A stretch of 64,000 nucleotides of DNA, taken from Stenotrophomonas sp. VV52. Lineage in GTDB: Bacteria; Pseudomonadota; Gammaproteobacteria; Xanthomonadales; Xanthomonadaceae. This document shows, one piece after another, positions 37,069 through 44,719 of this stretch. The notes beneath the pieces are model-generated. The model saw only the letters and a list, made by a program, of their open reading frames with translations. It had not been told where the DNA came from and did no database searches. Location: NCBI RefSeq assembly GCF_002893095.1, contig NZ_PKQQ01000001.1:496001-560000 (forward strand). The letters are read 5' to 3'. The position numbers were made by a program, and so were the translations under genes. Each line of letters starts with the position of its first letter. Within the stretch, counting starts at the first letter, position 1.

Positions 37069-38291
37069 CCCAGTTGAGGCACGCCGCCGTAGGCGCCGCT
37101 CAGGTATTTGCGGTATAGGTTTTCATCGCGACGGACTTTGACGTCCATCAGGCTGTGCGCCGTCGTACGTCCGCTTCGGTCCTTTTCGCAGATCACCACT
37201 TCCTCCTTGGTGAGATCGTCCAGCAGCGATGCGGAGTGGCAGGTAAACCACAATTGGGCGTCGTGGGGATTTCGTTCGTTGGTGTCATGGAACCACCCCA
37301 CCAGCTGCGGAAGGATCAGAGGGTGGATGGCCGCGTCCAACTCGTCAATCAGGCAAATCCCACCCTGCGCGAGCGCGAGCGAGATCAGTGGGAACATCTT
37401 GATGAAGGACTGGGTGCCGTGGCTTTCCTGGTGCCAGGGTAGCTCCTGATTCAAGCCGGAATGCTTGAACATGGGCACCAGTCCGTTTGAAGTCTCCTGG
37501 AACCGCATGCCTTCAACACCGACATCTATACGGCTGAGCTCCCGGTTGAGCTGCTCAACCATCGTCGGCGTCTGCCCCAGGTAGCTGATGACGGGTACGT
37601 CCTGGCTCGCCGGGCTCGGTCCGAGCTGGAACATGAAGCGCTGTGCTTTCTCGACGAAGAGCATCGAGGTCGGATGCTGGAACAGTGCGAACGACGAAAG
37701 CACCGACACGTTGGGCCGCAGGGTGTTCAGAAGGTGCTGGAATCCGGACATCGAGAACGAGCGGGAGTCCTTTACCTTCCCTTCCGCGTCCCGCTCAAAA
37801 ACGCGCTGCCATTTGCCTTGGCCATTGGGCTTCTGCCGCAGGGCTTCCGTGAGGACCCGCTCAGGCCTTCCATCGACAACTTCGATTTCGAGTTCATATC
37901 GACAGACGCCGTACTCGACGTTGCTCCCGGCTTCGATTGATTCTACGACCTCCTTGCTGAGGTTCATCGCATCACCGAACTCGACGGCCAGCTTGATCGG
38001 ACGCGACCTGGACTCGAGGTCGCTGAATCCCTCGCACATAAATCCCGGCGTGGTGCGGTGGTGGCTGTCGCGGGCGAAGGTGATCAGGAATCCGAGGGCG
38101 CGCAGCAGTGTCGTCTTGCCGGACGCGTTGGCGCCGTAGATCGACACTACCTTGGGGGCGCGTAGCTCTGAGCCCGGGAAGATCGGCGCATACCGGTCTT
38201 CCGGGTCGGACACATTGGGCGCTACCACCAGGTCGATGACCTGATGGTCGCGGATCGAGGAGAAGTTTTCGACTTCGAATCGATAGAGCAT
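37065..38291 (-). CDS. RloA/AbiLi-like AAA/ABC-type ATPase of a defence pair
   Basis: A 408-residue ATPase. The start RFEVENFSSIRDHQVIDL is the RecF/SMC-like N-terminus; Walker A is IYGANASGKTTLLRAL, and the conserved C-terminal half has GICLIDELDAAIHPL (Walker B plus D-loop) and WFTCHSASLLDD (switch His). The middle third is family-specific. A GGAGG lies six bases before the ATG, and a perfect palindrome overlaps its likely promoter. It is first in a two-gene operon with the RloB-like gene. The defence role is taken from related AbiL/RloAB systems. Confidence 0.85.
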   Translation of the reverse strand: MLYRFEVENFSSIRDHQVIDLVVAPNVSDPEDRYAPIFPGSELRAPKVVSIYGANASGKTTLLRALGFLITFARDSHHRTTPGFMCEGFSDLESRSRPIKLAVEFGDAMNLSKEVVESIEAGSNVEYGVCRYELEIEVVDGRPERVLTEALRQKPNGQGKWQRVFERDAEGKVKDSRSFSMSGFQHLLNTLRPNVSVLSSFALFQHPTSMLFVEKAQRFMFQLGPSPASQDVPVISYLGQTPTMVEQLNRELSRIDVGVEGMRFQETSNGLVPMFKHSGLNQELPWHQESHGTQSFIKMFPLISLALAQGGICLIDELDAAIHPLILPQLVGWFHDTNERNPHDAQLWFTCHSASLLDDLTKEEVVICEKDRSGRTTAHSLMDVKVRRDENLYRKYLSGAYGGVPQLG

Positions 38292-38311
38292 GGCGGGCCT
38301 CCAGATGGCCC

Positions 38312-38341
38312 ACCTTAGCAGTTTGACGAAATATCGTCAAA
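38312..38341 (-). promoter_or_regulatory. Promoter of the RloAB-like operon with overlapping palindromic operator
   Basis: On the minus strand, TTGACG (38340-38335) and TAAGGT (38317-38312) are 17 bases apart and 20 bases from the ATPase start. The -35 lies in a perfect palindrome TTTGACGA-AATA-TCGTCAAA (38322-38341), the layout expected for a repressor site. Confidence 0.55.
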
Positions 38342-38366
38342 AAGGCGATTTAAGGTGTCCGCAACG

Positions 38367-38394
38367 AACAAGCCCCGCGGAGGCGGGGCTTGTT
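38367..38394. terminator. Terminator after the MFS transporter gene
   Basis: A 12-bp stem AACAAGCCCCGC/GCGGGGCTTGTT with a four-base loop, 24 bases past the stop of the leftward MFS gene and upstream of the RloAB promoter. It insulates the defence operon. Confidence 0.75.
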
Positions 38395-38417
38395 CAATGG
38401 AGCGACCGGCCGTTACG

Positions 38418-39638
38418 TCAGCGTTCGCAGGCAACCGCTTCGTGGCCGCGCGACTGGCGCTGCACCAGTACCGCCGCGCCCCACAGCAGCAGGCCGCCCA
38501 CGGCGGTGGCCGCGCCCACATACCCGGTGACCGCCGGGCTGAAGCCGGCGCCGATGGCCATGCCGCCGAACCACGGGCCCAGTGCGTTGGCGGTGTTGAA
38601 GGCGGCGTGGTTGGAGGCGGCGGCCAGCGTCTGCGCTTCGCCGGCGACGTCCATCAGGCGGGTCTGCAGCACAGCCGCCAAGGCACCCATGGTGCCGACG
38701 GCGATGATCATCGGGAAGATGGTCCATACCGAGTTGGCGGCCAGCGGGTAGGCCAGCAGCACCACGATCGACCACACCAGCACGATGGCGGCGGCGCGGA
38801 ACTGGAAGCGGTCCACGAGCCAGCCGCCGGCGACGTTGCCGATGATCGCGCCGATGCCGAAGATGCCCACGGCCACCGGCATCCACGACTCGGCCAGGCC
38901 GGTCACCTGCACCAGGGTCGGCGCGAGGTAGGTGAACACACAGAACATGCCGGCGAAACCGACCGAGCCGATCGCCAGCGCCAGCCACACCTGCGGCTTG
39001 TTGAAGGCGCGCAGTTCGCGCATCGGCGAGGTGCGCACTTCGTCCGGGTCCGGCAGCAGGAAGCGCGCGATCATCACCACGGTGGCGATGGCGAGCACGC
39101 TGACCAGTGCAAACGCGGTGCGCCAGCTGAGCTGCTGGCCGAGCCAGGTGGTGAGCGGGTTGCCGACCAGGATTGCCACTGAAAGACCCAGCAGCACCTT
39201 GGACACCGCCGCGCCGCGCTGTGCCGGCGGGCTGATCGCTGCCGCCACCAGCATCGCCACGCCGAAGTAGGCGCCGTGCGGCAGGCCGGCCACGAAGCGG
39301 GCGATCAGCATGGTGGCGTAGTCCGGTGCCAGCGCGCTGGCCAGGTTGCCCACCGCGTAGAAGCCCATCAGGCCCAGCAGCAGGGTCCGCCGCGCGTAAC
39401 CCGCACCTGCGAAGGCCAGCACCGGGGCGCCCACGACCACGCCGATGGCGTAGGCACTGATGAGATGGCCGACCTGGGTCTCGCTGATGGAGAGCCCGCG
39501 GCTGATTTCCAGCATCAGGCCCATGCTGGCGAATTCGCTGGTGCCGATGGCAAAGCCGCCGAGCGACAGGGCCAGGATGATCAGCGTGCGCTCACGGGCA
39601 GACAGCCGCGCGGCCAGGGGTAGGGAGGTGGGGCTCAT
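38418..39638 (-). CDS. MFS transporter, DHA1-type (AraJ-like) efflux protein
   Basis: A 406-residue protein with twelve predicted transmembrane helices. MFS signatures include FAIGTSEFASMGLM in helix 1, ARFVAGLPHGAYFGVA in helix 4 and GNPLTTWLGQQLSWRTAF in helices 5-6, the pattern of the sugar-efflux/AraJ branch of the drug:H+ antiporter 1 family. It should export a small molecule using the proton gradient; the substrate is unknown. It stands alone between terminators, with an imperfect palindrome TCAGAGGATCTTCTGA about 94 bases upstream (39732-39747). Confidence 0.9.
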   Translation of the reverse strand: MSPTSLPLAARLSARERTLIILALSLGGFAIGTSEFASMGLMLEISRGLSISETQVGHLISAYAIGVVVGAPVLAFAGAGYARRTLLLGLMGFYAVGNLASALAPDYATMLIARFVAGLPHGAYFGVAMLVAAAISPPAQRGAAVSKVLLGLSVAILVGNPLTTWLGQQLSWRTAFALVSVLAIATVVMIARFLLPDPDEVRTSPMRELRAFNKPQVWLALAIGSVGFAGMFCVFTYLAPTLVQVTGLAESWMPVAVGIFGIGAIIGNVAGGWLVDRFQFRAAAIVLVWSIVVLLAYPLAANSVWTIFPMIIAVGTMGALAAVLQTRLMDVAGEAQTLAAASNHAAFNTANALGPWFGGMAIGAGFSPAVTGYVGAATAVGGLLLWGAAVLVQRQSRGHEAVACER

Positions 39639-40255
39639 GGGGCAGGAGAACGAAGAACGTGGCTGTCCATTGTACTGCTGCGGCGCAACATGCGCCCGTC
39701 TGACGCAGGGCTGCGGCTGGAATGCTGTGGATCAGAGGATCTTCTGAGACAGGGTGTGAAGGTTGTTCGTCATATTTTCTTCACATTATCTCGACGACGA
39801 AAAGAACGTCGCTCGCACGATTTCACATTGAGGCATCAGCGAGTGAAGCATCCAAATTTTCATGCGAGCACATCAAAGGCTCTACACAATCATTAACCAC
39901 CGTGACGAGTCGCACAGTTTTGATGATTGCATCGCCTTGCTTCGCGCGCGCTTACAGCACCGCAATTCAGTGCTGCGTGAAGAATGCACACGCGCGTTGC
40001 GTGCATTGCGTGATGCGTTGTTTACGATCGTGTTCCATTGTCCCGCTGCACGCATCATTGATGCGAATACACCTGTATTTACAGACGTATCCTCAGGAAT
40101 TTCTGATTGGCAGCGCTGCAAACGTGCATTAGGATGCGCGTCAATGACATTGGTCCGAATGTCGGAAGTTGGATTACGAGCCGCGTGCACCGCGCATCAC
40201 ATTGATGCCAACGCACGTCGTAGCGCCTGGAATGGCGCGTCATGGAGGATCACGT
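39639..40255. other. AT-richer gene-free stretch upstream of virD4
   Basis: About 617 bases with markedly lower GC than the flanks between 39750 and 40170. It contains the palindrome at 39732-39747 and the hairpin-prone CGACG...CGTCG near 39794. Open frames cross it on both strands but have no ribosome-binding sites and an odd His/Arg/Cys-rich composition. It is probably a long control region for the secretion system or old foreign DNA. Confidence 0.5.
40107..40135 (+). promoter_or_regulatory. Possible promoter of virD4
   Basis: TTGGCA and TAGGAT separated by 17 bases, about 120 bases before the virD4 start, at the right edge of the AT-rich stretch. Confidence 0.4.
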
Positions 40256-41929
40256 TTGTCCACGCAGAAACCTGTCGTCATCGCTGTTGCAGTCCTGTTG
40301 ACCGCACTTGTTGGCTACTGTCTTTCCGGATACCTCACGCTGCTGCTGCTGGGTCTGGACACCGGGCTGTTCAAGTGGAACACCTATCTTCAGTACGTGC
40401 AGGCGATGGATCAGCCTGCCGTTGCGCCGTACCTGACGAAAATCAAAGCTGCCGGCGTGATCGGTTTCGGTCTGCCGGTGCTGGCGCTGCTGGGCGCGCT
40501 GTTCTTCCTGGTCAAGCCGAAGAAGAAGTCGCTGCATGGTGATGCGCGCTTCGCAGAGGCGGGCGACCTGGCGAAGCATGGCCTGTTCAAGAAGACCGAC
40601 AACGGCATCGTGGTGGGCAGCTTCGGCGGCAAGCTGGTGCGCCTCAGCGGCCAGCAGTTCGTGATCCTCGCCGCACCCACTCGTTCGGGCAAAGGCGTGG
40701 GCGTGGTGATTCCGAACCTGCTCGAGTACGGCGAGTCCGTAGTCGTGCTGGACATCAAGCAGGAGAACTTCGACCTCACCAGTGGCTGGCGCGCCAGCCA
40801 GGGCCACGAGGTGTTCCTGTTCAATCCGTTCGCCGAAGACCGCCGCACCCATCGCTGGAACCCGCTCAGCTACGTCTCCGATGACCCCGCGTTCCGCGTC
40901 TCGGAGCTGATGAGCATTGCCGCGATGCTGTACCCGGACGGCTCGGACGACCAGAAGTTCTGGATCAGCCAGGCACGCAATGCGTTCATGGCCTTCACGC
41001 TGTACCTGTTCGAAAACCGCGACGACGAACGCCAGCAGGGGTTCCCGGGTGGGCAGGGCGCGCCGACCCTGGGCGCGGTGTTCCGCCTCGCCACCGGCGA
41101 TGGCAGCGACCTGCGCAAGTACCTCAAGGCGTTGTCCGAGCAGAAGTTCCTCAGCGGTAATGCCCGTGCGGCCTTCGCCAACCTGCTCTCGCAGGCCGAT
41201 GAAACCTTCGCGTCGATCATGGGCACCTTCAAGGAACCCTTGAACGCCTGGATCAACCCGGTGCTGGACAAGGCCACCAGCGACAACGACTTCCTGCTTA
41301 CCGACCTGCGCCGGAAGAAGATGACCATCTACATCGGCATCCAGCCCAACAAGCTGGCCGAGAGCCGCCTGATCATCAACCTGTTCTTCAGCCAGATCAT
41401 CAACCTCAACACCAAGGAACTGCCCAAGTCCAACCCGGACCTGAAGTACCAGGTGCTGTTGTTGATGGACGAGTTCACCGCGATCGGCAAGGTCGACATC
41501 ATTGCTTCGGCAGTGTCCTACATGGCCGGTTACAACGTGCGCCTGCTGCCGATCATCCAGAGCATGGCGCAGCTGGATGCCACCTATGGCAGGGACGTCT
41601 CGCGGACCATCATCACCAACCACGCGCTGCAGATCCTGTACGCGCCGCGCGAGCAGCAGGACGCCAACGACTATTCGGAGATGCTCGGCTACACCACCGT
41701 GCGGAAGAAGAACGTCACCCACGCCCGTGAAAAGACCCACAACTTCACAGAAGAGCGCCGCGCACTGATGTTGCCGCAGGAGCTCAAGGCCATGGGCAAC
41801 GACCACGAGGTGTTCCTGTACGAAGGCATTCCGCATCCCGTGAAGTGCGACAAGATCAAGTACTACAAGGATCGCTACTTCACGTCGCGTCTGCTGCCGA
41901 AGACCGATGTCCCGATGCTGGCGCTGTGA
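40256..41929 (+). CDS. virD4: Type IV coupling protein VirD4
   Basis: A 557-residue inner-membrane ATPase that recruits effectors to the type IV channel. Two N-terminal transmembrane helices (VVIAVAVLLTALVGYCLSGY; VIGFGLPVLALLGALFFLV) are followed by the RecA-like domain with Walker A APTRSGKGVGVVIPN and Walker B LLLMDEFTAIG. The start is a TTG at 40256 with GGAGG (40244-40248) seven bases before it; earlier in-frame starts lack a site. It is separated by 380 bases from virB7, so it probably has its own promoter. In Xanthomonas-type systems VirD4 binds the XVIPCD tail of toxic effectors. Confidence 0.93.
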   Translation: MSTQKPVVIAVAVLLTALVGYCLSGYLTLLLLGLDTGLFKWNTYLQYVQAMDQPAVAPYLTKIKAAGVIGFGLPVLALLGALFFLVKPKKKSLHGDARFAEAGDLAKHGLFKKTDNGIVVGSFGGKLVRLSGQQFVILAAPTRSGKGVGVVIPNLLEYGESVVVLDIKQENFDLTSGWRASQGHEVFLFNPFAEDRRTHRWNPLSYVSDDPAFRVSELMSIAAMLYPDGSDDQKFWISQARNAFMAFTLYLFENRDDERQQGFPGGQGAPTLGAVFRLATGDGSDLRKYLKALSEQKFLSGNARAAFANLLSQADETFASIMGTFKEPLNAWINPVLDKATSDNDFLLTDLRRKKMTIYIGIQPNKLAESRLIINLFFSQIINLNTKELPKSNPDLKYQVLLLMDEFTAIGKVDIIASAVSYMAGYNVRLLPIIQSMAQLDATYGRDVSRTIITNHALQILYAPREQQDANDYSEMLGYTTVRKKNVTHAREKTHNFTEERRALMLPQELKAMGNDHEVFLYEGIPHPVKCDKIKYYKDRYFTSRLLPKTDVPMLAL

Positions 41930-42311
41930 GCGCTGTACGTGAACGCATGTGATGCACGTCAAAGAATGTGCGTGTGAAGGTTAAAAAATTGTCGCAATTG
42001 ACGTTGATTTGACGCGGAGGTGTGGCATCGTAATTTTGATGGACGTTCCATGCGTCATGAAATCGTCGTTACGCATGCAGTAAGAGGTACATGGATGGCT
42101 TTTCACGGATTGGGTATGCAGGCGCAGGGGCCGGACAGGCGTTCGGGGCGAATGCACACCAGGCGGGCTGGGGCCCGGTGTCACCGTTGAAAAGTGTTTC
42201 AACTCACATCCGCACGTTGACTGGTTGAGCCCGCCGTGGGCGTCGACACGCTTTAGTTTTGCCGATTTTCAGGCTGAAAACCGCTATTCCGTACGCCATA
42301 GGGAAGTTCGT
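41930..42311. promoter_or_regulatory. virB operon control region with possible leader peptide
   Basis: A 382-bp AT-richer gap. A good sigma-70-like promoter, TTGACG-N16-TAATTT, lies at 42009-42036. Downstream come two overlapping short frames: 42091-42228 (45 codons) and 42095-42190 (31 codons), the second with AAGAGG seven bases before its ATG. Either could be a leader peptide; the whole may be a long 5' untranslated region for virB7. Confidence 0.5.
42091..42228 (+). CDS. Possible 45-residue small protein upstream of virB7
   Basis: The frame opens with ATG at 42091 after AAGAGG (only three bases apart, which is short) and encodes a Gly/Ala-rich peptide, MDGFSRIGYAGAGAGQAFGA and onward to a TGA at 42226. 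It has no signal peptide or known motif. It sits 55 bases after a likely promoter. An overlapping 31-codon frame from 42095 has better ribosome-site spacing but a very basic composition. Neither can be confirmed from one sequence. Confidence 0.25.
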   Translation: MDGFSRIGYAGAGAGQAFGANAHQAGWGPVSPLKSVSTHIRTLTG

Positions 42312-42770
42312 ATGAAGCAAGCGTCATTGTTCAAGGGATCCATCGGCGTCGCCATTGCCTCTACCGTACTGCTGCTTGCAGGGTGCGCTACCGCACCGGC
42401 GCCGGACTTCGGCGGCCGCTGGAAGCCGGTGAACCGCTTCGCCAGCACCACGATGGAAATCCCGCTGTACACCAGTTACGTGTACCAGGCTTCGCCGATG
42501 GACGGCACCTTGAAGACCATGCTTGAACGCTGGGCCAAGGACTCGGGCATGACGCTCGATTACCGCATCAGCTCCGATTACACGCTGTACGGCGCGGTCT
42601 CCACGATCGGTACCACCAATCCGCAGCAGGCCATGATCGACCTGAGCGCCGCGTATGCGGGGCAGGGCGTGCTGGTGTCGATCGTCGGCAACCAGATCGT
42701 CGTGCAGACCGCGTCGGCGGCTGCGCCGACTGCGGCCACCGGCAGTGCCAGCAGCACCAGCGGCAGCTGA
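42312..42770 (+). CDS. virB7: VirB7 outer-membrane lipoprotein with C-terminal N0 domain
   Basis: A 152-residue lipoprotein: signal peptide and lipobox LLLAGC with Cys25, a short linker with FGGRWKPVNRFA (the VirB9-binding region), then a globular N0-like domain at about 48-135 (TMEIPLYTSYVYQASPMDGT, MTLDYRISSDYTLYGAV, LVSIVGNQIVVQ). Classical VirB7 is only 45-60 residues; the extra N0 domain, shared with secretin family proteins, marks the Xanthomonas/Stenotrophomonas X-T4SS, where it forms an outer ring around the core complex. It heads the virB operon. Confidence 0.92.
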   Translation: MKQASLFKGSIGVAIASTVLLLAGCATAPAPDFGGRWKPVNRFASTTMEIPLYTSYVYQASPMDGTLKTMLERWAKDSGMTLDYRISSDYTLYGAVSTIGTTNPQQAMIDLSAAYAGQGVLVSIVGNQIVVQTASAAAPTAATGSASSTSGS

Positions 42771-42803
42771 TCCCCTTGATGTTCCAGCAGTACGGATGAC
42801 CCC

Positions 42804-43946
42804 ATGTTCCGAAAGAAGGACGCAGGCAACACTCCCAAGGTCGACCAGGCGGTCGCCAAGGCCGTGAGTTACGAGTTGACCGTCGCCGACATGGCGCGTC
42901 GCAGCGAGCGTCGCGCGTGGTGGGTGGCGACCGGCTCGATGGTGATGTCGCTGGCATTGGCCGGCGGCTACTACTACATGCTGCCGCTCAAGGAGAAGGT
43001 GCCGTTCCTGGTGATGGCCGATGCGTACACCGGCAACGCCACGGTCGCGCGCCTCAGCGGTACCTTCGGTGCCGGGTCGATCACCGCCAACGAGGCGATC
43101 AACCGCAGCAACGTCGCGCAGTACGTGATGGCGCGCGAGTCGTTCGATTCGGCGGTGATGGGCCTGCGCGACTGGGACCTTGTGTTCACGATGTCGTCCG
43201 AGCCGGTGGCCGCGACCCAGCGTCAGCGCTATGCGAATAACAACCCGCAGAACCCGGTGTACGTGTACGGCACGAACAAGGCGATCCGGGTCAAGATCCT
43301 CAGCATCACGCCGCTGGCGGCGGAGGGCAATGGCAGCTTCCGGGGCGCGTCGGTGCGCATCCAGCGCAGCCTGCTCGACAAGACCACCGGGGTGATGCAG
43401 TTCCTGGACAACAAGCTGGTGACGATGCGGTTCGAGTACCGCACCGACCTGGCCCTCTCCGAACAGGACCGCGTGCTCAACCCGCTGGCGTTCCAGGTCA
43501 CCGAGTACCGCGTCGACAGCGACTACGCGCGCGGCGTGCCGGTGCCGGACGATGCGTCGATGACCAACCAGGCGAACCAGGCTGCGGCAGCACAGGCTGC
43601 TGCGCAGGCGGCAGCCGCGGCTGCGGTGCCGGTCTACGACCCGAACAACCCGGCGGCCGCGACCATGATCGATCCGAACACCGGACAGACGGTAGCCGCG
43701 CCGGTGGCGGGGCAGGCCATGGCGCCGGGCCAACAGATTCCAGCCCAGCCGGTACCGGGCCAGATGACCGTGCCGGGCCAGCCAATGCCCGCACAGCCGA
43801 TGCCAGCCCAGCCGATGCAGCAACAGAACCCCGGGCAGGTGATGCCCGGCCAGGCAATACCAGGACAGGTCGCGCCGCGGCAACCGGCCACTGCGCCGGC
43901 ACGAAACGTTTCCACCGGAACTGCTGAGGGAGCAAGCAACCGATGA
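42804..43946 (+). CDS. virB8: VirB8 inner-membrane assembly protein with long Pro/Gln-rich tail
   Basis: A 380-residue bitopic protein with an N-terminal cytoplasmic stretch, a transmembrane helix near residues 38-58 (VATGSMVMSLALAGGYYYML) and the periplasmic VirB8 domain to about 245 (NYVMARESFDSAVMGLRDWD-type core). The last 125 residues are an unusual low-complexity tail: an Ala/Gln run followed by many PGQ, PAQP and PVPGQ units. Classical VirB8 is about 235 residues, so the tail is an addition. Its stop overlaps virB9 (ATGA). Confidence 0.9.
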   Translation: MFRKKDAGNTPKVDQAVAKAVSYELTVADMARRSERRAWWVATGSMVMSLALAGGYYYMLPLKEKVPFLVMADAYTGNATVARLSGTFGAGSITANEAINRSNVAQYVMARESFDSAVMGLRDWDLVFTMSSEPVAATQRQRYANNNPQNPVYVYGTNKAIRVKILSITPLAAEGNGSFRGASVRIQRSLLDKTTGVMQFLDNKLVTMRFEYRTDLALSEQDRVLNPLAFQVTEYRVDSDYARGVPVPDDASMTNQANQAAAAQAAAQAAAAAAVPVYDPNNPAAATMIDPNTGQTVAAPVAGQAMAPGQQIPAQPVPGQMTVPGQPMPAQPMPAQPMQQQNPGQVMPGQAIPGQVAPRQPATAPARNVSTGTAEGASNR

Positions 43947-44719
43947 GTAGTCGCAACATGGGATGGGCCGCATTGGCCCTGGTGCCGATCATGGCCATGG
44001 CCAGCGCCCCGGCGCAGGCCCAGGTGGTGGACCAGTACGAGTACGAGCAGGACCGCATCTACCCGGTGCGCACCGGCCTGGGCCTGACCACCCAGATCGA
44101 ACTGAGCCCGAACGAGAAGATCCTGGACTACAGCACCGGCTTCAGCAGCGGCTGGGAGCTGACCCGTCGCGAGAACGTGTTCTATCTCAAGCCGAAGAAC
44201 GTCGACGTGGACACCAACATGATGGTGCGCACCGAGACCCATTCGTACATCTTCGAACTGAAGGTGGTCGCCACCGACTGGCGCCAGCTGGAACAGGCGC
44301 GGCGTGCCGGCGTGCAGTACAAGATCGCCTTCCGTTACCCGAGCGATACCGAGTTCGGTACCGCACAGCAGGCGGTGGACGAAGAGGTCAAGCCGCTGCT
44401 CAGCTCGGAGCTGGCCAAGGACCGCCAGTACAACTTCGACTACTCGTACTCGACGCGCCGCGCGAAGAAGATGGGTTGGCTGATCCCGGTCAACGCCTAT
44501 GACGATGGCCGCTTCACCTACCTCAAGCTGCCGGCGTCGCCGGAGTACAAGACCGGGATCTTCCCGGCGGTGTTCGGTCGCGAAAGCGAAGACGGTGAGG
44601 ACTTCGTGGTCAACACCACGGTGGAAGGCAACGCGCTCATCGTGCATGGCACCTATCCCTACCTGGTGATCCGCCACGGTGACAGCGTCGTCGGCCTGCG
44701 AAGGAACGTAAAGAAATGA
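43943..44719 (+). CDS. virB9: VirB9 core-complex protein
   Basis: A 258-residue periplasmic/outer-membrane protein. A signal peptide (MAMASAPAQA) is followed by the N-terminal domain (TGLGLTTQIELSPNEKIL, FSSGWELTRRENVFYLKPKN, THSYIFELKV) and the C-terminal domain (ILPVFNDG-like PVNAYDDGRFTYLKLP, GNALIVHGTYPYLVIRHGD) that pairs with VirB7. With VirB7 and VirB10 it builds the envelope-spanning core of 14 copies each. Four-base overlaps (ATGA) join it to virB8 and virB10. Confidence 0.95.
   Translation: MSSRNMGWAALALVPIMAMASAPAQAQVVDQYEYEQDRIYPVRTGLGLTTQIELSPNEKILDYSTGFSSGWELTRRENVFYLKPKNVDVDTNMMVRTETHSYIFELKVVATDWRQLEQARRAGVQYKIAFRYPSDTEFGTAQQAVDEEVKPLLSSELAKDRQYNFDYSYSTRRAKKMGWLIPVNAYDDGRFTYLKLPASPEYKTGIFPAVFGRESEDGEDFVVNTTVEGNALIVHGTYPYLVIRHGDSVVGLRRNVKK

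Noticed and set aside
39862..40542. A 226-codon frame through the AT-rich gap into virD4
   Set aside because: The last third is virD4 read in another frame, there is no ribosome site, and the composition (many His, Cys, Arg) is not protein-like.
43720..43870. Repetitive DNA as a possible mobile or CRISPR-like array
   Set aside because: The repeats are imperfect, in frame and code for the Pro/Gln tail of VirB8.
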